A stretch of DNA of 64,000 bases from assembly GCF_013167895.1 (NCBI RefSeq), contig NZ_BLWC01000001.1:3968001-4032000 (forward strand). Reading direction: 5' to 3'. The DNA is from Streptomyces fulvorobeus (GTDB lineage: Bacteria > Actinomycetota > Actinomycetes > Streptomycetales > Streptomycetaceae). The notes below the pieces were generated by a model that ran no database searches, was not told the origin of the DNA, and was given only the letters and a program-made list of their open reading frames with translations. Position 1 is the first letter of the stretch. The number at the start of each line of letters is the position of its first letter. Of the stretch, positions 8,592 through 17,327 are shown piece by piece. Position numbers and translations under genes: made by a program.

Positions 8592-9308
8592 TCACGTCCC
8601 GGGCTTGCGCCCGTACACGTAGACGTCGTCGCCGTTGCGCAGGAGGTTCCAGTACGCCTTCGCGTCCTTGTCCCGCATGTTGACGCAGCCCCCGGAGCCG
8701 GGCGGGTTGTACATGCTCTTGGTGACCGAGTGGAACGCGATGCCTCCGTCGAAGAACTGGGAGTACGGCATCCACACCCGGTAGAGCGTCGACCAGTGCT
8801 TGACGGTGCGCCAGTAGACCTTCTTCGCGCCGGTACGCGTCTCCGCGCCGTCGCGCCCCGTCCGTACCGGCACCGGGCCGTACTTCAGCTTGGAGCCGTC
8901 CTGGACCCAGCTGAGCTGCCTGGTGAGGTCCACGCAGGCGATGCGCCCCTTGTTCGTGGGGCACTTCCCGGCCTTGTTCGGGTTCTTCCCGGCCGCCTTC
9001 TGGGCGAGCATGGTGTTCATCGTGCGCCAGGTGAGAGGCCCGGCGTACCCGATGGTCGGGGTGATGCCGTGCTTCGCCTGGAAGGCCCGGATCGCCTTGC
9101 AGTCGGTGACCGACTGCCGGCCGTCGACCGGCCGGCCCAGGAACTTCTCGACCTGCTTCTGGTACGGCCCGGTGGTGGCCGTGCAGGACGCCGCCTGCGC
9201 GGTCGTGCCGGTACTCAGGACGAGGGCCGGTGCCGCCATCAGGCCGGCGACCGACAGGGCCACGCCCCGCCGTACCCCTATGCCTCGAATGTCCCCTATG
9301 ACTCCCAT
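8592..9308 (-). CDS. Secreted L,D-transpeptidase with N-terminal peptidoglycan-binding-like region
   Basis: Exported YkuD-family L,D-transpeptidase, expected to form 3-3 cross-links in peptidoglycan or attach proteins to it. A signal peptide is visible (VRRGVALSVAGLMAAPALVLS ending near TAQAAS). After it comes a segment resembling a peptidoglycan-binding domain (GRQSVTDCKAIRAFQ, HGITPTIGYAGPLTW), then the catalytic domain with the IAFHS histidine and the SGGCVNM cysteine motif, about 20 residues before the C-terminal end of the domain. ATG 9308 was chosen: GAGGAG lies nine bases upstream. Four to five cysteines in the mature protein suggest disulfides. A second, larger lipoprotein-type Ldt lies at 43482-44738. 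Confidence 0.9.
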   Translation of the reverse strand: MGVIGDIRGIGVRRGVALSVAGLMAAPALVLSTGTTAQAASCTATTGPYQKQVEKFLGRPVDGRQSVTDCKAIRAFQAKHGITPTIGYAGPLTWRTMNTMLAQKAAGKNPNKAGKCPTNKGRIACVDLTRQLSWVQDGSKLKYGPVPVRTGRDGAETRTGAKKVYWRTVKHWSTLYRVWMPYSQFFDGGIAFHSVTKSMYNPPGSGGCVNMRDKDAKAYWNLLRNGDDVYVYGRKPGT

Positions 9309-9394
9309 GTGCGCCAACTCCTCTTCGGACGCAGTGCGTTGATGCCGCCTGCTTAGACGCGCGAAGGGGGGTGCCAGTTGTACGCTCGGAGGTC

Positions 9395-10689
9395 TCAGTT
9401 GGGTAGCGCGCGCGCCGGGGCGGCCCGGCGCCGTTCGGCGCGCGCCACCCGCGTCCCGTAGAGCGTGACCGACACGACGCCGAGGACCGCGAGGAGCCCC
9501 AGCGCCACGGTCCCGGCCCAGCCCCGGCGTGGAAGGCGACCGCGCCCAGGGTGCCGCCCGCGCTGGAGCCCAGGTAGTACGCGGACTGGTAGAGCGCGGA
9601 AGCCTGCGCGCGGCCGGTCGTCGCCGTACGGCTCACCGACGAGGAGGCGACCGCGTGCCCGGCGAAGAAGCCCGCCGTGATCAGGATGAGCCCGAGAAGC
9701 ACGGCCGCCAGCCGGTCGGCCAGTGAGAGCAGCAGTCCGGCGGCCGTGGTGGAGACGGCCAGGTAGAGCGCGCCCCGGCGGCCGAGCCGGCCGACCAGCC
9801 TGCCCGCGGCGGCGGAGGAGGCCGTACCGACCAGGTAGACGAGGAAGACCGAACCGATGACGCCCTGCGGGAGGCTGAACGGCGCCTCGGCCAGCCGGTA
9901 GCCGATCACCGTGTAGACCGCGCCGAACACCGTCATGAACAGGGCGCCGATCGCGTACAGGCGGCGCAGCAGCGGGTCGGCGAGGTGCGTGCCGACGGTC
10001 CTGGCCAGGGCCTTCGGGCTGAGCGGACCGGGTGTGAAGTGCCGGGCCCTGGGGATCAGGAGGCGGAAGGCGACCGCGCAGAACACCGCGAGCATTCCCA
10101 CGGCGCCGAGGGCCGCCCGCCATCCCCACAGCTGGGCCACCCAGCCGGTGACGATCCGCCCGCTCATGCCGCCGATGCTGTTGCCCGCCACGAACAGGCC
10201 GATCGCGGCGATCAGCGCCTTCGGCCGTACCTCCTCCGCCAGATACGCCATCGCGGACGCCGGGACTCCGGCGAGCGCCGCGCCCTGGACGGCGCGCAGG
10301 GCGATCAGCCAGCCGAGGGACGGGGCGAAGGGGATGAGGAGCCCGATCAGTGCGGCGACCGCCAGCGACGCGGTCATCATCCGCCGGCGCCCGAAGCGCT
10401 CGGAGAGGGCGCTCAGCGGCAGCACGCACAGCGCGAGTGCGCCGGTCGCCGCGGAGACCGTCCAGCTCGCCTGCCCCGCCGTGGCGCCGAACGAGGCGGA
10501 GACGGCGGGCAGCACCGCCTGGGTGGAGTAGAGGAGGGCGAAGGCCGCCATCCCCGCGGCGAAGAGCGCGAAGCTCATCCGGCGGTGACCGGGGCGGCCG
10601 GGCTCCAGGCGTCGGTCCGGGACGGGCGACGAGGGCGGTGCGGGGGCGTCCACCGTGCGGATGGACGCCTCGGTACTGGCAGGAGGCAT
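9395..10689 (-). CDS. MFS exporter (apparent frameshift near C-terminus)
   Basis: Major facilitator superfamily drug/metabolite exporter with 12 predicted membrane segments. Helix 1 is FALFAAGMAAFALLYSTQAV, and the conserved loop 2-3 motif is SERFGRRRMMT. The frame is intact to about base 9530, where it must shift by one base. The real C-terminus (GTVALGLLAVLGVVSVTLYG, ending RALPN) is in another frame. One extra base in the CCCC run at 9522-9525 restores a 431-residue protein, so a sequence error is likely. It is divergent from a LysR regulator 62 bp away, a classic arrangement for a transporter controlled by its neighbour. Substrate unknown. Confidence 0.85.
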
Positions 10690-10716
10690 ACGTCGAAAGT
10701 AGGCCGACCGGTTTCA

Positions 10717-10729
10717 TGCGTCCAATGCA
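10717..10729. promoter_or_regulatory. Candidate LysR box between MFS and LysR genes
   Basis: TGCGTCCAATGCA has the T-N11-A form with TGC/GCA half-sites expected of LysR-type regulators. It lies in the 62-bp divergent gap, placed to control both genes. The pattern is short and common, so this is only suggestive. Confidence 0.4.
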
Positions 10730-10751
10730 CGAACTCGTCATAATCGTTCCC

Positions 10752-11705
10752 ATGGTGCATGAACGCAGGCCACAGCCCCGGCTGTCACCGAGTAGTTACG
10801 AAGAAGACATCCGCGCCGTGCTCGCGCCACGCCTCGCGTACTTCGAGGCCGTCGCCCGCCACGAGCACGTCACCCGCGCCGCGCAGGAACTCGGCGTCCC
10901 GCAGTCCACGCTCTCGCGGGCCATGGTCAGGCTCGAACAGGACCTGGGAGTCGCCCTCTTCGCCCGCAAGGGCCGTACCGTCTCCCTCACCCCGGCCGGC
11001 CGCACGTTCCTGGCCTCGGCCGACCGGGCGCTCACCGAGGTGGAGAAGGCGGCCGACTCGGTACGGGCGGACGCCGACCCGACCGCGGGCAAGGTCGCCT
11101 TCGGCTTCCTGCACACCATGGGGTCCGAGACGGTGCCCGCCCTCATCCGCGCCTTCCGCGCCGACCATCCGCGGGTCCGTTTCCAGCTGGTGCAGAACTA
11201 CGGCGAGGCGATGATCGAACGCCTCCGCTCGGGCGGCCTCGACCTCTGCCTCACCTCACCCGTCCCGGACGCCCCTGACCTGGTGACCCGCCGCCTGGAC
11301 GAGCAACGGCTGCGCCTGGTCGTCCCCGACGACCACCGGCTCGCCTCCCGCCGCCGGGTGCGGCTGGCGGAGGCCGCCGACGAGACCTTCGTCACGCTGG
11401 AGCCGGGGTACGGCCTGCGGCGGATCACCGACGACCTCTGCGCGCAGGCCGGTTTCGCTCCGCGGATCGCCTTCGAGGGCGAGGAGGCCGAGACACTGCG
11501 CGGCCTGGTCGCGGCCGGCCTGGGCGTCGCCCTGCTGCCGCCGCCCGCCGTGGCGCGGCCGGGAGTCGTCGAGCTCACGGTCACGGCGCCGCGGGCGGCC
11601 CGTGAGATCGGGGTGGCCTGGCTGGACGGCCACCCGGACACCCCGCCGGTCGCCGCGTTCAAGCGCTTCCTGCTCTCCCGCCGCGGCCATCTGCTCCCGG
11701 AGTGA
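10752..11705 (+). CDS. LysR-family transcriptional regulator
   Basis: DNA-binding regulator of 317 residues. The winged helix-turn-helix is at residues about 25-85 (LAYFEAVARHEHVTRAAQEL, PQSTLSRAMVRLEQDLGVALF, TVSLTPAG). A linker helix and a periplasmic-binding-protein-like effector domain follow (VAFGFLHTMGSETVPALIRAF... GLGVALLPPPAV). ATG 10752 gives MVHERRP; the frame continues open far upstream but the HTH position supports this start. It is divergent from the MFS exporter and is inferred to control it. The effector is unknown. Confidence 0.9.
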   Translation: MVHERRPQPRLSPSSYEEDIRAVLAPRLAYFEAVARHEHVTRAAQELGVPQSTLSRAMVRLEQDLGVALFARKGRTVSLTPAGRTFLASADRALTEVEKAADSVRADADPTAGKVAFGFLHTMGSETVPALIRAFRADHPRVRFQLVQNYGEAMIERLRSGGLDLCLTSPVPDAPDLVTRRLDEQRLRLVVPDDHRLASRRRVRLAEAADETFVTLEPGYGLRRITDDLCAQAGFAPRIAFEGEEAETLRGLVAAGLGVALLPPPAVARPGVVELTVTAPRAAREIGVAWLDGHPDTPPVAAFKRFLLSRRGHLLPE

Positions 11706-11712
11706 GGCGCGC

Positions 11713-12471
11713 CTAGTGCCGCAACGACCGCCCGAACCCCGCCGCCAGCGGCATCCTCAGGCCCAGTGGCGGCGGAGCCGCCAGCGCGTCCGCGACCGGG
11801 CGGGCGTACGAGCGGGCGAACAGCGATCCGCGTACGAAGTCCGCGGCGAGCGCCACCACTTCGGCCCGGTGCTGCCGCAGGGCGTGCCCGTCCGAGTGGA
11901 CCTCGAAGCGGCAGATGTCCCGGTGGGACTTCTTCGCCCGCTCGGCCAGCCGGAACGACAGCTCCGGGTCGATGCGTTCGTCGTCGGTGCCGTGCACGAT
12001 CAGCACCCGCCGTCCCGCCAACTGCCGTACGGGCTCCGTCTCGGCGGCCCCGTCCGGCAGCCAGGGCGCCATCGCGAGGACCGAGGTGACCGCGGTGTGC
12101 CCGGCGGCCCGCAGCGCCGCCCGGCCGCCCATGCCGTGCCCGGCCAGGCAGACGGGGACGTCGCCGTACCGCCGTACGACCTCGTCCGCCGCCCACTCCG
12201 CGTCGGCCGCCAGATCAGCGTCCGAGGCGTTCCAGCCGCGCCAGCGGTAGCGCACCACATGCACCGCCAGCCCGTCCGGCCCTCCCTCACGGGCCAGCCG
12301 GCGGGCGAACATCAGCTGGACCGCGTAGGCGTAGGAGGACGGTCTGCGGTGCGAATCCGCTTCTCCGTCCGGGAGCAGCAGGGCCACGCCGCTGACCTCG
12401 GATGGTGCCCCGGCCGTGAGAACGGCCCGTCCCAGCCTCGCGGCAGGCAGGGGAAGTGCGCGCTGTGCCAT
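11713..12471 (-). CDS. Alpha/beta-hydrolase-fold protein, nucleophile serine replaced
   Basis: Protein of 252 residues with a dienelactone-hydrolase-like alpha/beta fold: an early strand VSGVALLLPDGEAD, the nucleophile elbow in VCLAGHGMGGRAALR, an acid-loop HGTDDERIDP and a late histidine DGHALRQHR. The elbow reads G-H-G-M-G where active enzymes have G-x-S-x-G, so the catalytic serine is a glycine. The other triad positions are kept. It may be a non-catalytic member, or use another mechanism; the codon is GGC, two changes from most serine codons except AGC. It lies end to end with the LysR gene and divergent from add. I cannot assign a substrate. Confidence 0.75.
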   Translation of the reverse strand: MAQRALPLPAARLGRAVLTAGAPSEVSGVALLLPDGEADSHRRPSSYAYAVQLMFARRLAREGGPDGLAVHVVRYRWRGWNASDADLAADAEWAADEVVRRYGDVPVCLAGHGMGGRAALRAAGHTAVTSVLAMAPWLPDGAAETEPVRQLAGRRVLIVHGTDDERIDPELSFRLAERAKKSHRDICRFEVHSDGHALRQHRAEVVALAADFVRGSLFARSYARPVADALAAPPPLGLRMPLAAGFGRSLRH

Positions 12472-12546
12472 GACAGAACAGTGTCAGAAGGGCGGGTGTA
12501 CTCCACCCGACTTCGCGGTCTCTGTTAGGTATCGACGCACGGCGCT

Positions 12547-12568
12547 CTACGCGCGTAGGCGTTAGAGT
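12547..12568 (+). promoter_or_regulatory. Operator site 3 and promoter of add
   Basis: The exact regulon core CTACGCGCGTAG is at 12547-12558. A consensus -10 box TAGAGT is at 12563-12568, only six bases before the add ATG, so transcription should start at or next to the start codon and the mRNA is probably leaderless. The operator falls between -10 and -35, an ideal position for repression. Confidence 0.7.
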
Positions 12569-12574
12569 GCCCAG

Positions 12575-13729
12575 ATGACGAGCCAGACCCTCAATGTTCC
12601 GAGCCCCGAGCAGATCAGGCGTGCGCCCAAGGTCCTGCTCCACGACCACCTCGACGGCGGCCTGCGCCCCGGCACGATCGTCGACCTGGCCCTCGCACAG
12701 GGCTATGAGGCACTGCCGGAGACGGAGCCCGGCAAGCTGGGCCTCTGGTTCCGCGAGGCGGCCGACTCCGGCTCGCTGGAGCGCTACCTGGAGACGTTCG
12801 CCCACACCTGCGCCGTCATGCAGAGCCGCGAGGCCCTGGTCCGGGTCGCGGCCGAGTGCGCGGAGGACCTCGCCGGGGACGGCGTCGTCTACGCCGAGGT
12901 GCGCTACGCCCCCGAGCAGCACCTCGAAGGCGGCCTGACCCTCGAAGAGGTCGTCGAGGCCGTCAACGAGGGCTTCCGCGAGGGCGAGAACAGGGCCCGT
13001 GCCAACGGCCACCGCATCCGCGTCGGCGCCCTCCTCACCGCGATGCGGCACGCCGCCCGCGCGCTGGAGATCGCCGAACTCGCCAACCGCTACCGGGACC
13101 TCGGTGTCGTCGGCTTCGACATCGCGGGCGCCGAGGCGGGCTTCCCTCCCACCCGGCACCTCGACGCGTTCGAATACCTCAAGCGCGAGAACAACCACTT
13201 CACGATCCACGCGGGTGAGGCGTTCGGCCTCCCGTCGATCTGGCAGGCCCTCCAGTGGTGCGGCGCCGACCGGCTCGGCCACGGGGTCCGCATCATCGAC
13301 GACATCGAGGTCGCCGAGGACGGCGGCGTGACGCTCGGCCGGCTGGCCTCCTACGTACGCGACAAGCGCGTCCCGCTGGAGCTCTGCCCCACGTCCAACC
13401 TCCAGACCGGCGCCGCCCCGTCCTACGCCGAGCACCCCATCGGTCTGCTGCGCAAGCTGCACTTCCGCGTCACGGTGAACACGGACAACCGGCTGATGAG
13501 CGGTACGAGCATGAGCCAGGAATTCGAGCGGCTGACCGAGACATTCGGATACACGCTCGACGACATGCAGTGGTTCACCGTCAATGCGATGAAATCAGCA
13601 TTCATTCCTTTCGATGAACGTCTGGCGATGATCAACGACGTCGTCAAGCCCGGATACGCGGAGCTCAAATCCGAGTGGCTGTTCCGTCAGACCGCCACGA
13701 CCAGCGGTTCTTCCCCGAAGACCGACTGA
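12575..13729 (+). CDS. add: Adenosine deaminase
   Basis: Zinc enzyme converting adenosine and deoxyadenosine to inosine and deoxyinosine, 384 residues. Metal and active-site motifs are visible: HDHLDGG (first zinc histidines, about residue 24), FDIAGAEAG, the HAGEAFG histidine/glutamate block, GHGVRI, and the late aspartates in NTDNRLMSG. No ribosome site precedes the ATG; a TAGAGT -10 box is six bases upstream, suggesting a leaderless transcript. Its product inosine is the substrate of the purine nucleoside phosphorylase at 25832-26656, whose promoter carries the same operator. Confidence 0.97.
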   Translation: MTSQTLNVPSPEQIRRAPKVLLHDHLDGGLRPGTIVDLALAQGYEALPETEPGKLGLWFREAADSGSLERYLETFAHTCAVMQSREALVRVAAECAEDLAGDGVVYAEVRYAPEQHLEGGLTLEEVVEAVNEGFREGENRARANGHRIRVGALLTAMRHAARALEIAELANRYRDLGVVGFDIAGAEAGFPPTRHLDAFEYLKRENNHFTIHAGEAFGLPSIWQALQWCGADRLGHGVRIIDDIEVAEDGGVTLGRLASYVRDKRVPLELCPTSNLQTGAAPSYAEHPIGLLRKLHFRVTVNTDNRLMSGTSMSQEFERLTETFGYTLDDMQWFTVNAMKSAFIPFDERLAMINDVVKPGYAELKSEWLFRQTATTSGSSPKTD

Positions 13730-13740
13730 TCCGGCGGAAA

Positions 13741-13779
13741 GGGAAAAGGCCGGGGCGGGCGACGCCACGGCCTTTTCCC
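13741..13779 (+). terminator. Hairpin terminator after add
   Basis: Perfect 12-bp stem GGGAAAAGGCCG / CGGCCTTTTCCC around a 15-base loop, 12 bases after the add stop. Confidence 0.75.
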
Positions 13780-13864
13780 GTGTCCGCGCATGTTTGCGGA
13801 AGGGGTAAAGGGATGGCTACGTTGCAGAGCCGCTCACATACCCTTCCCCAAGGATGACATTCAC

Positions 13865-14155
13865 ATGAAGCAGTCTGCTGTCAGGACTCTCGGCGTGGCC
13901 GCACTCGGCGCCGCCTTTGCCGCCGCCGGCTCGTCCTCCGCCTCCGCGCTGCCCGTGGACGCCACCGCCACCTCGGTGCCCGCCGCCTCCGCGCTCGACG
14001 CCGTCAGCCACGCCGCGCCCACGGTCCAGGACTCGGCGGGGGAGCTCCTCAGGGGCCAGAACGTCGGCGGCGAGGTCGCCGCTCCCGTCACCGGTCTGCT
14101 CGGCGGCCTGCCGACCAAGGGCGTGGCCGCGAACGGCCTGCCGATCGGCGGCTGA
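13865..14155 (+). CDS. Small secreted protein of unknown function
   Basis: A 96-residue protein with a clear Sec signal peptide (MKQSAVRTLGVAALGAAFAA, cleavage likely near SSASALP). The mature part is about 65 residues, rich in Ala, Gly, Val and Pro and without cysteines. It ends in a glycine-rich segment (GLLGGLPTKGVAANGLPIGG). AAGGATG nine bases before ATG 13865 fixes the start. It is flanked by its own strong terminator and by the add terminator, so it is a single-gene unit. I do not recognise a family. Small Streptomyces exoproteins of this composition are often surface-associated, but no chaplin motif is seen. Confidence 0.8.
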   Translation: MKQSAVRTLGVAALGAAFAAAGSSSASALPVDATATSVPAASALDAVSHAAPTVQDSAGELLRGQNVGGEVAAPVTGLLGGLPTKGVAANGLPIGG

Positions 14156-14170
14156 CCGGTCACCCGTACG

Positions 14171-14211
14171 CAGGTGGGGCGCGCACCCGTCCCGGGTGCG
14201 CGCCCCACCTG
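14171..14211. terminator. Strong bidirectional hairpin terminator
   Basis: A perfect 19-bp stem (CAGGTGGGGCGCGCACCCG with its complement) and a three-base loop lie between the small secreted protein and the convergent PspC gene. Confidence 0.85.
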
Positions 14212-14234
14212 TGTTCTCCCCGTGGTCCAGCCGG

Positions 14235-14438
14235 TCACCAGGCCGTCGCGGCCGAGGTCTTCTCCGACGGCAGCAGCAGCCACAGGGCCACGTACAGCAG
14301 AAACTGCGGGCCGGGCAGCAGGCAGGAGACGACGAAGATCACGCGCATCGTCGTCGCGGAGGTGCCGAAGCGCCGTGCCAGCGCTGCGCACACTCCGCCG
14401 ATCATGCGTCCGTCACGGGGGCGGGCAAGTGCGGCCAT
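14235..14438 (-). CDS. PspC-domain small membrane protein
   Basis: A 67-residue protein that is essentially one PspC domain: the motif RMIGGVCAALARRFGTSATTMRVIF, split here as RMIGGVCAALA and TTMRVIFVV, followed by one hydrophobic helix (LLPGPQFLLYVALWLLLP). PspC domains sense or transmit envelope stress; the standalone actinobacterial forms are uncharacterised. ATG 14438 is preceded by AAGGAG with six to seven bases spacing. Confidence 0.88.
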   Translation of the reverse strand: MAALARPRDGRMIGGVCAALARRFGTSATTMRVIFVVSCLLPGPQFLLYVALWLLLPSEKTSAATAW

Positions 14439-14529
14439 GGTGGGCTCCTTCACGAAGCTGAGGGGAGCGACTCCTGCCGTGCTCCCGATGTGTCCATGGT
14501 GGCTCCGCCAAGGGGTGCAAAGCATCGCT

Positions 14530-15084
14530 CTACGGGGCGATACCGACCCTGGAAATCGTCGGGGTCGAGCCCTGAGACGCCTCGTCCCGCAGCCGAACCG
14601 CGCCGCCCCCCGCCCGCAGCCCGCGCCGCAGCCGCGCCCGGGTGACCGGAACGACCAGCACATGGGCGAGCGCCACACCCGCGGAGTTCAGCAGGAGCGA
14701 GTCGACGTCGACGACCTGGCCCGGCACCCCGGTCTGCGCCAGCTCGATGGCCAGCGAGATGAGCGCCCCGGCCGCGACGGTACGGGCCAGCGAGGCCCAC
14801 GGGGAGACGGACAGCCGGCCCCCGGCCATCGGCAGCAGCACCCCGAGCGGCGCCAGCAGCAGAAGCCCCGAACCGAACCGGCGCGCGGCCTCGACCGGGC
14901 CGAGGGCCAGATCCGCCCTGATACCGGCCAGCGGCTGGAAGTTGGCGGCGGTCACCCAGGCCACGTCCAGGGGGCGCAGGGTCACCCACCCGACGATCAG
15001 CAGGTGTGCGAGGAGGAGGAGAACCCCGGCCCCGCGCAAGCGGATGACGGCCTGGCCGTCCGAACCTTCACGCACGCCCACCAA
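14530..15084 (-). CDS. VanZ-family membrane protein
   Basis: About 184 residues with four predicted membrane helices and the VanZ-like pattern: helix 1 VLLLLAHLLIVGWVTL, a loop with ANFQPLAGI, helix 2 LLLLAPLGVLLPMAGG, then SLAIELAQTGVPGQVVDVDSL with the conserved acidic and aspartate residues, and helix 4. VanZ proteins give low-level glycopeptide tolerance in some organisms, but the function here is unproven. Start codon uncertain: TTG 15084, GTG 15081 and GTG 15075 are all possible and none has a good ribosome site. It lies downstream of the afsQ operon in the same direction. Confidence 0.82.
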   Translation of the reverse strand: MVGVREGSDGQAVIRLRGAGVLLLLAHLLIVGWVTLRPLDVAWVTAANFQPLAGIRADLALGPVEAARRFGSGLLLLAPLGVLLPMAGGRLSVSPWASLARTVAAGALISLAIELAQTGVPGQVVDVDSLLLNSAGVALAHVLVVPVTRARLRRGLRAGGGAVRLRDEASQGSTPTISRVGIAP

Positions 15085-15153
15085 GACGCCACGACCGGCG
15101 GGATCGGTTCCGCCCTGTTCGACGAAGTGCGCAGCGACACCGCGCGACCGCTC

Positions 15154-15795
15154 TCAGGGCAGTTCGAGCGCGCCGGGCGTGGGCACGTCACCCGGCCGGG
15201 TCTTCGTCCGCGACGTACACACGTAGCCCCGGGGCGCGTAGTTCCCGGGCCCCCCGAGCACGACGGTGCCCCCGGTCACCAGCGCCTCGCTGTCCGCGTA
15301 CGTGCACACGAGCTGCGCCAGCGCCTCGGCCGCCAGGTCGTCCGGCTGCTCGTTCAGCCGCAGCGTGCCGGCCGGATCGCTCCCGCGGCCCCCGGCGACC
15401 CGCAGCCCCGCCGGCACGCCTGTGGAGAACCCGGCCTGCCGCTCGTCGGCCTCCGGGTCCTGCTTCAGCTCGTCCAGGAGCGCCTGGGCGACGCGGACGC
15501 GGTCGGGTTCCTGCGCCTGCATGCGCACCGAACGGTTCACCATCACCAGTTGCGAGGCGCAGACCAGGTACACCTGCACCGCGATGTCGTCCAGGGCCCG
15601 CGCGGTGACGTCCTCGGCCGGGGTGCGGCACGGCACCCGGGAGGGCGCCGCACCCGCGTCCACCGGGACCGAGGTCGACCTGATCCCGCACCCGGCGGCC
15701 AGCGCCGCCCCCGCGAGGACGGCGGCCAGCACCCGCCCCGTGCGCCGCGCCCGCCCGCCGCGGGGTGCGCCGGCCGTACGCTCACTGCGCCTCAC
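15154..15795 (-). CDS. Lipoprotein encoded in the afsQ operon
   Basis: About 213 residues with an N-terminal signal peptide (VLAAVLAGAALAAGC) whose lipobox LAAGC predicts an outer-membrane-leaflet lipoprotein. The mature part has several cysteines (PCRTPAED, YLVCAS, LVCTYAD, YVCTSR) and no family I can name. The GTG start overlaps the sensor kinase stop as GTGA, so it is translationally coupled to afsQ2. In S. coelicolor a lipoprotein gene follows afsQ2 in the same place. By position it may modulate signal input to the extracytoplasmic sensor loop of AfsQ2; that is inference. Confidence 0.83.
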   Translation of the reverse strand: MRRSERTAGAPRGGRARRTGRVLAAVLAGAALAAGCGIRSTSVPVDAGAAPSRVPCRTPAEDVTARALDDIAVQVYLVCASQLVMVNRSVRMQAQEPDRVRVAQALLDELKQDPEADERQAGFSTGVPAGLRVAGGRGSDPAGTLRLNEQPDDLAAEALAQLVCTYADSEALVTGGTVVLGGPGNYAPRGYVCTSRTKTRPGDVPTPGALELP

Positions 15796-17327
15796 GTCGC
15801 GCCGCCCTCCTCGTTCCGGTCCTCCACGCCGTGCTCCCCGGCCTCGGAGGTCAGCCGCTCGGCATCGACGGGCAGCCGCAGGACGAACACGGCCCCGTCC
15901 CCGTCCGGCGAGTTCGCGGCGGTGATGTCGCCGCCGTGGATGTGCGCGTTCTCCATCGCGATCGACAGCCCCAGGCCGCTTCCCTCGGACCGGGGGCGCG
16001 AGGCACTCGCCTTGTAGAAGCGGTCGAAGACGTGCGGCAGGACGTCCTCGGGGATGCCGGGACCGTGGTCCCGCACCTCGATGACCAGCTCCTCGCCGAC
16101 GATCCGCACCGCCACGCGCACCGGCGAGCCGCCGTGCTTGAGCGCGTTGCCGATGAGGTTCGCCAGGATCACGTCGAGCCGGCGCGGATCGAGCCGCACC
16201 ATCATGCCGCGCTCGGCGTCCAGGTCCACCGCGTCCAGCCACGCGCGTGCGTCGATGCAGGCGGTGACCTGGTCGGCGACGTCGACCGTGTCGAGGACCA
16301 TACGGGCCGTGCCCGCGTCGAAGCGGGTGACCTCCATCAGGTTCTCCACCAGGTCGTTCAGCCTGCGGGTCTCGCTGACCACCAGGTGCACCGCGGGAGC
16401 GATCATCGGATCGAGGCTGTCGGCCTCGTCCTCCAGCACCTCGGCCACGGCGGTGATCGCGGTAAGCGGGGTCCGCAGCTCGTGCGACATGTCGGCCACG
16501 AACCGGCGGCTGGACTCCTCCCGCGCGCTCATGTCCGCGACCTTCTTCTCCAGCGCGCTCGCCGTCCTGTTGAACGTACGCGAGAGATCGGCCAGTTCGT
16601 CGGTGCCGGACACCACGAGCCGGGTGTCGAGCTTGCCCTCGCCGAGCTTGCGGGCCGCGTCACCCAGCCGCTGCACCGGGCGCAGGACGGTCGTCGCCGC
16701 ACCCTGGGCGAGCAGCGCCGAACCGACCAGCGCCAGGGCGGTCGCGATCCCCAGCGACCAGGCGAGCGAGTTGAGGTCCTGACGCTCCTGGTCCAGCGAC
16801 TTCAGCAGGTAACCGGTCGGGCCACCGCCGATGATCTTCGTACCGGCCACCAGGTACGGCGCGCCGCCTATGCTCGTACGCTGCCAGAACAGGTGGTACT
16901 CGTAGGTGTTGCCCGATGTCATCGGCTGCTTCTTGCCCACCTGCTTCTGCAGGGAGGCGGGTACGTCCTGGCGGGTGAAGGCGTCCAGGTCGGAGTAGCC
17001 GACGATCGGCTTGCCCTCGTGCTCGTCGACCAGCAGCACGTCGTAACCGGGACTGCTGCTCGCCATCTGCACCGCGGCGCTCTGCAGATCGTCCCGGGTG
17101 GGGGGCGTGGGCAGGGTGGCGGCCCGGTTCTGCATCTGGCGGCGGAAGTCACCGAGGACGGAGTCCTGCGTACGTGTCAGCACGGCCTCGCGGTTGAGCC
17201 AGTACGCGATCCCCGACGCGGACACCGCGGCCGTCAGCGCCACCAGTCCGAACACGACGACGAGCCGCAGCCGCAGACTGGTCCAGCGCAGACCGGTGAG
17301 CACGGTCCGCCCCGCGGGTCCGCTCAC
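15792..17327 (-). CDS. afsQ2: Two-component sensor histidine kinase AfsQ2
   Basis: Membrane sensor kinase of 511 residues. Two membrane helices flank an extracytoplasmic sensor region: helix 1 LRLVVVFGLVALTAAVSASG (about residues 20-40) and helix 2 SLGIATALALVGSALLA (about 191-207). HAMP (about 210-262), the dimerisation box with the phospho-acceptor histidine in FVADMSHELRTPLT, and the HATPase domain with N box (NLIGNALKHGG), G1 (DHGPGIPE) and G2 (GSGLGLSIA) follow. The GTG start overlaps the afsQ1 stop (GTGA). Identification rests on the response regulator, the downstream lipoprotein and the divergent SigQ-type sigma gene, which together match the AfsQ locus. Confidence 0.93.
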   Translation of the reverse strand: MSGPAGRTVLTGLRWTSLRLRLVVVFGLVALTAAVSASGIAYWLNREAVLTRTQDSVLGDFRRQMQNRAATLPTPPTRDDLQSAAVQMASSSPGYDVLLVDEHEGKPIVGYSDLDAFTRQDVPASLQKQVGKKQPMTSGNTYEYHLFWQRTSIGGAPYLVAGTKIIGGGPTGYLLKSLDQERQDLNSLAWSLGIATALALVGSALLAQGAATTVLRPVQRLGDAARKLGEGKLDTRLVVSGTDELADLSRTFNRTASALEKKVADMSAREESSRRFVADMSHELRTPLTAITAVAEVLEDEADSLDPMIAPAVHLVVSETRRLNDLVENLMEVTRFDAGTARMVLDTVDVADQVTACIDARAWLDAVDLDAERGMMVRLDPRRLDVILANLIGNALKHGGSPVRVAVRIVGEELVIEVRDHGPGIPEDVLPHVFDRFYKASASRPRSEGSGLGLSIAMENAHIHGGDITAANSPDGDGAVFVLRLPVDAERLTSEAGEHGVEDRNEEGGAT

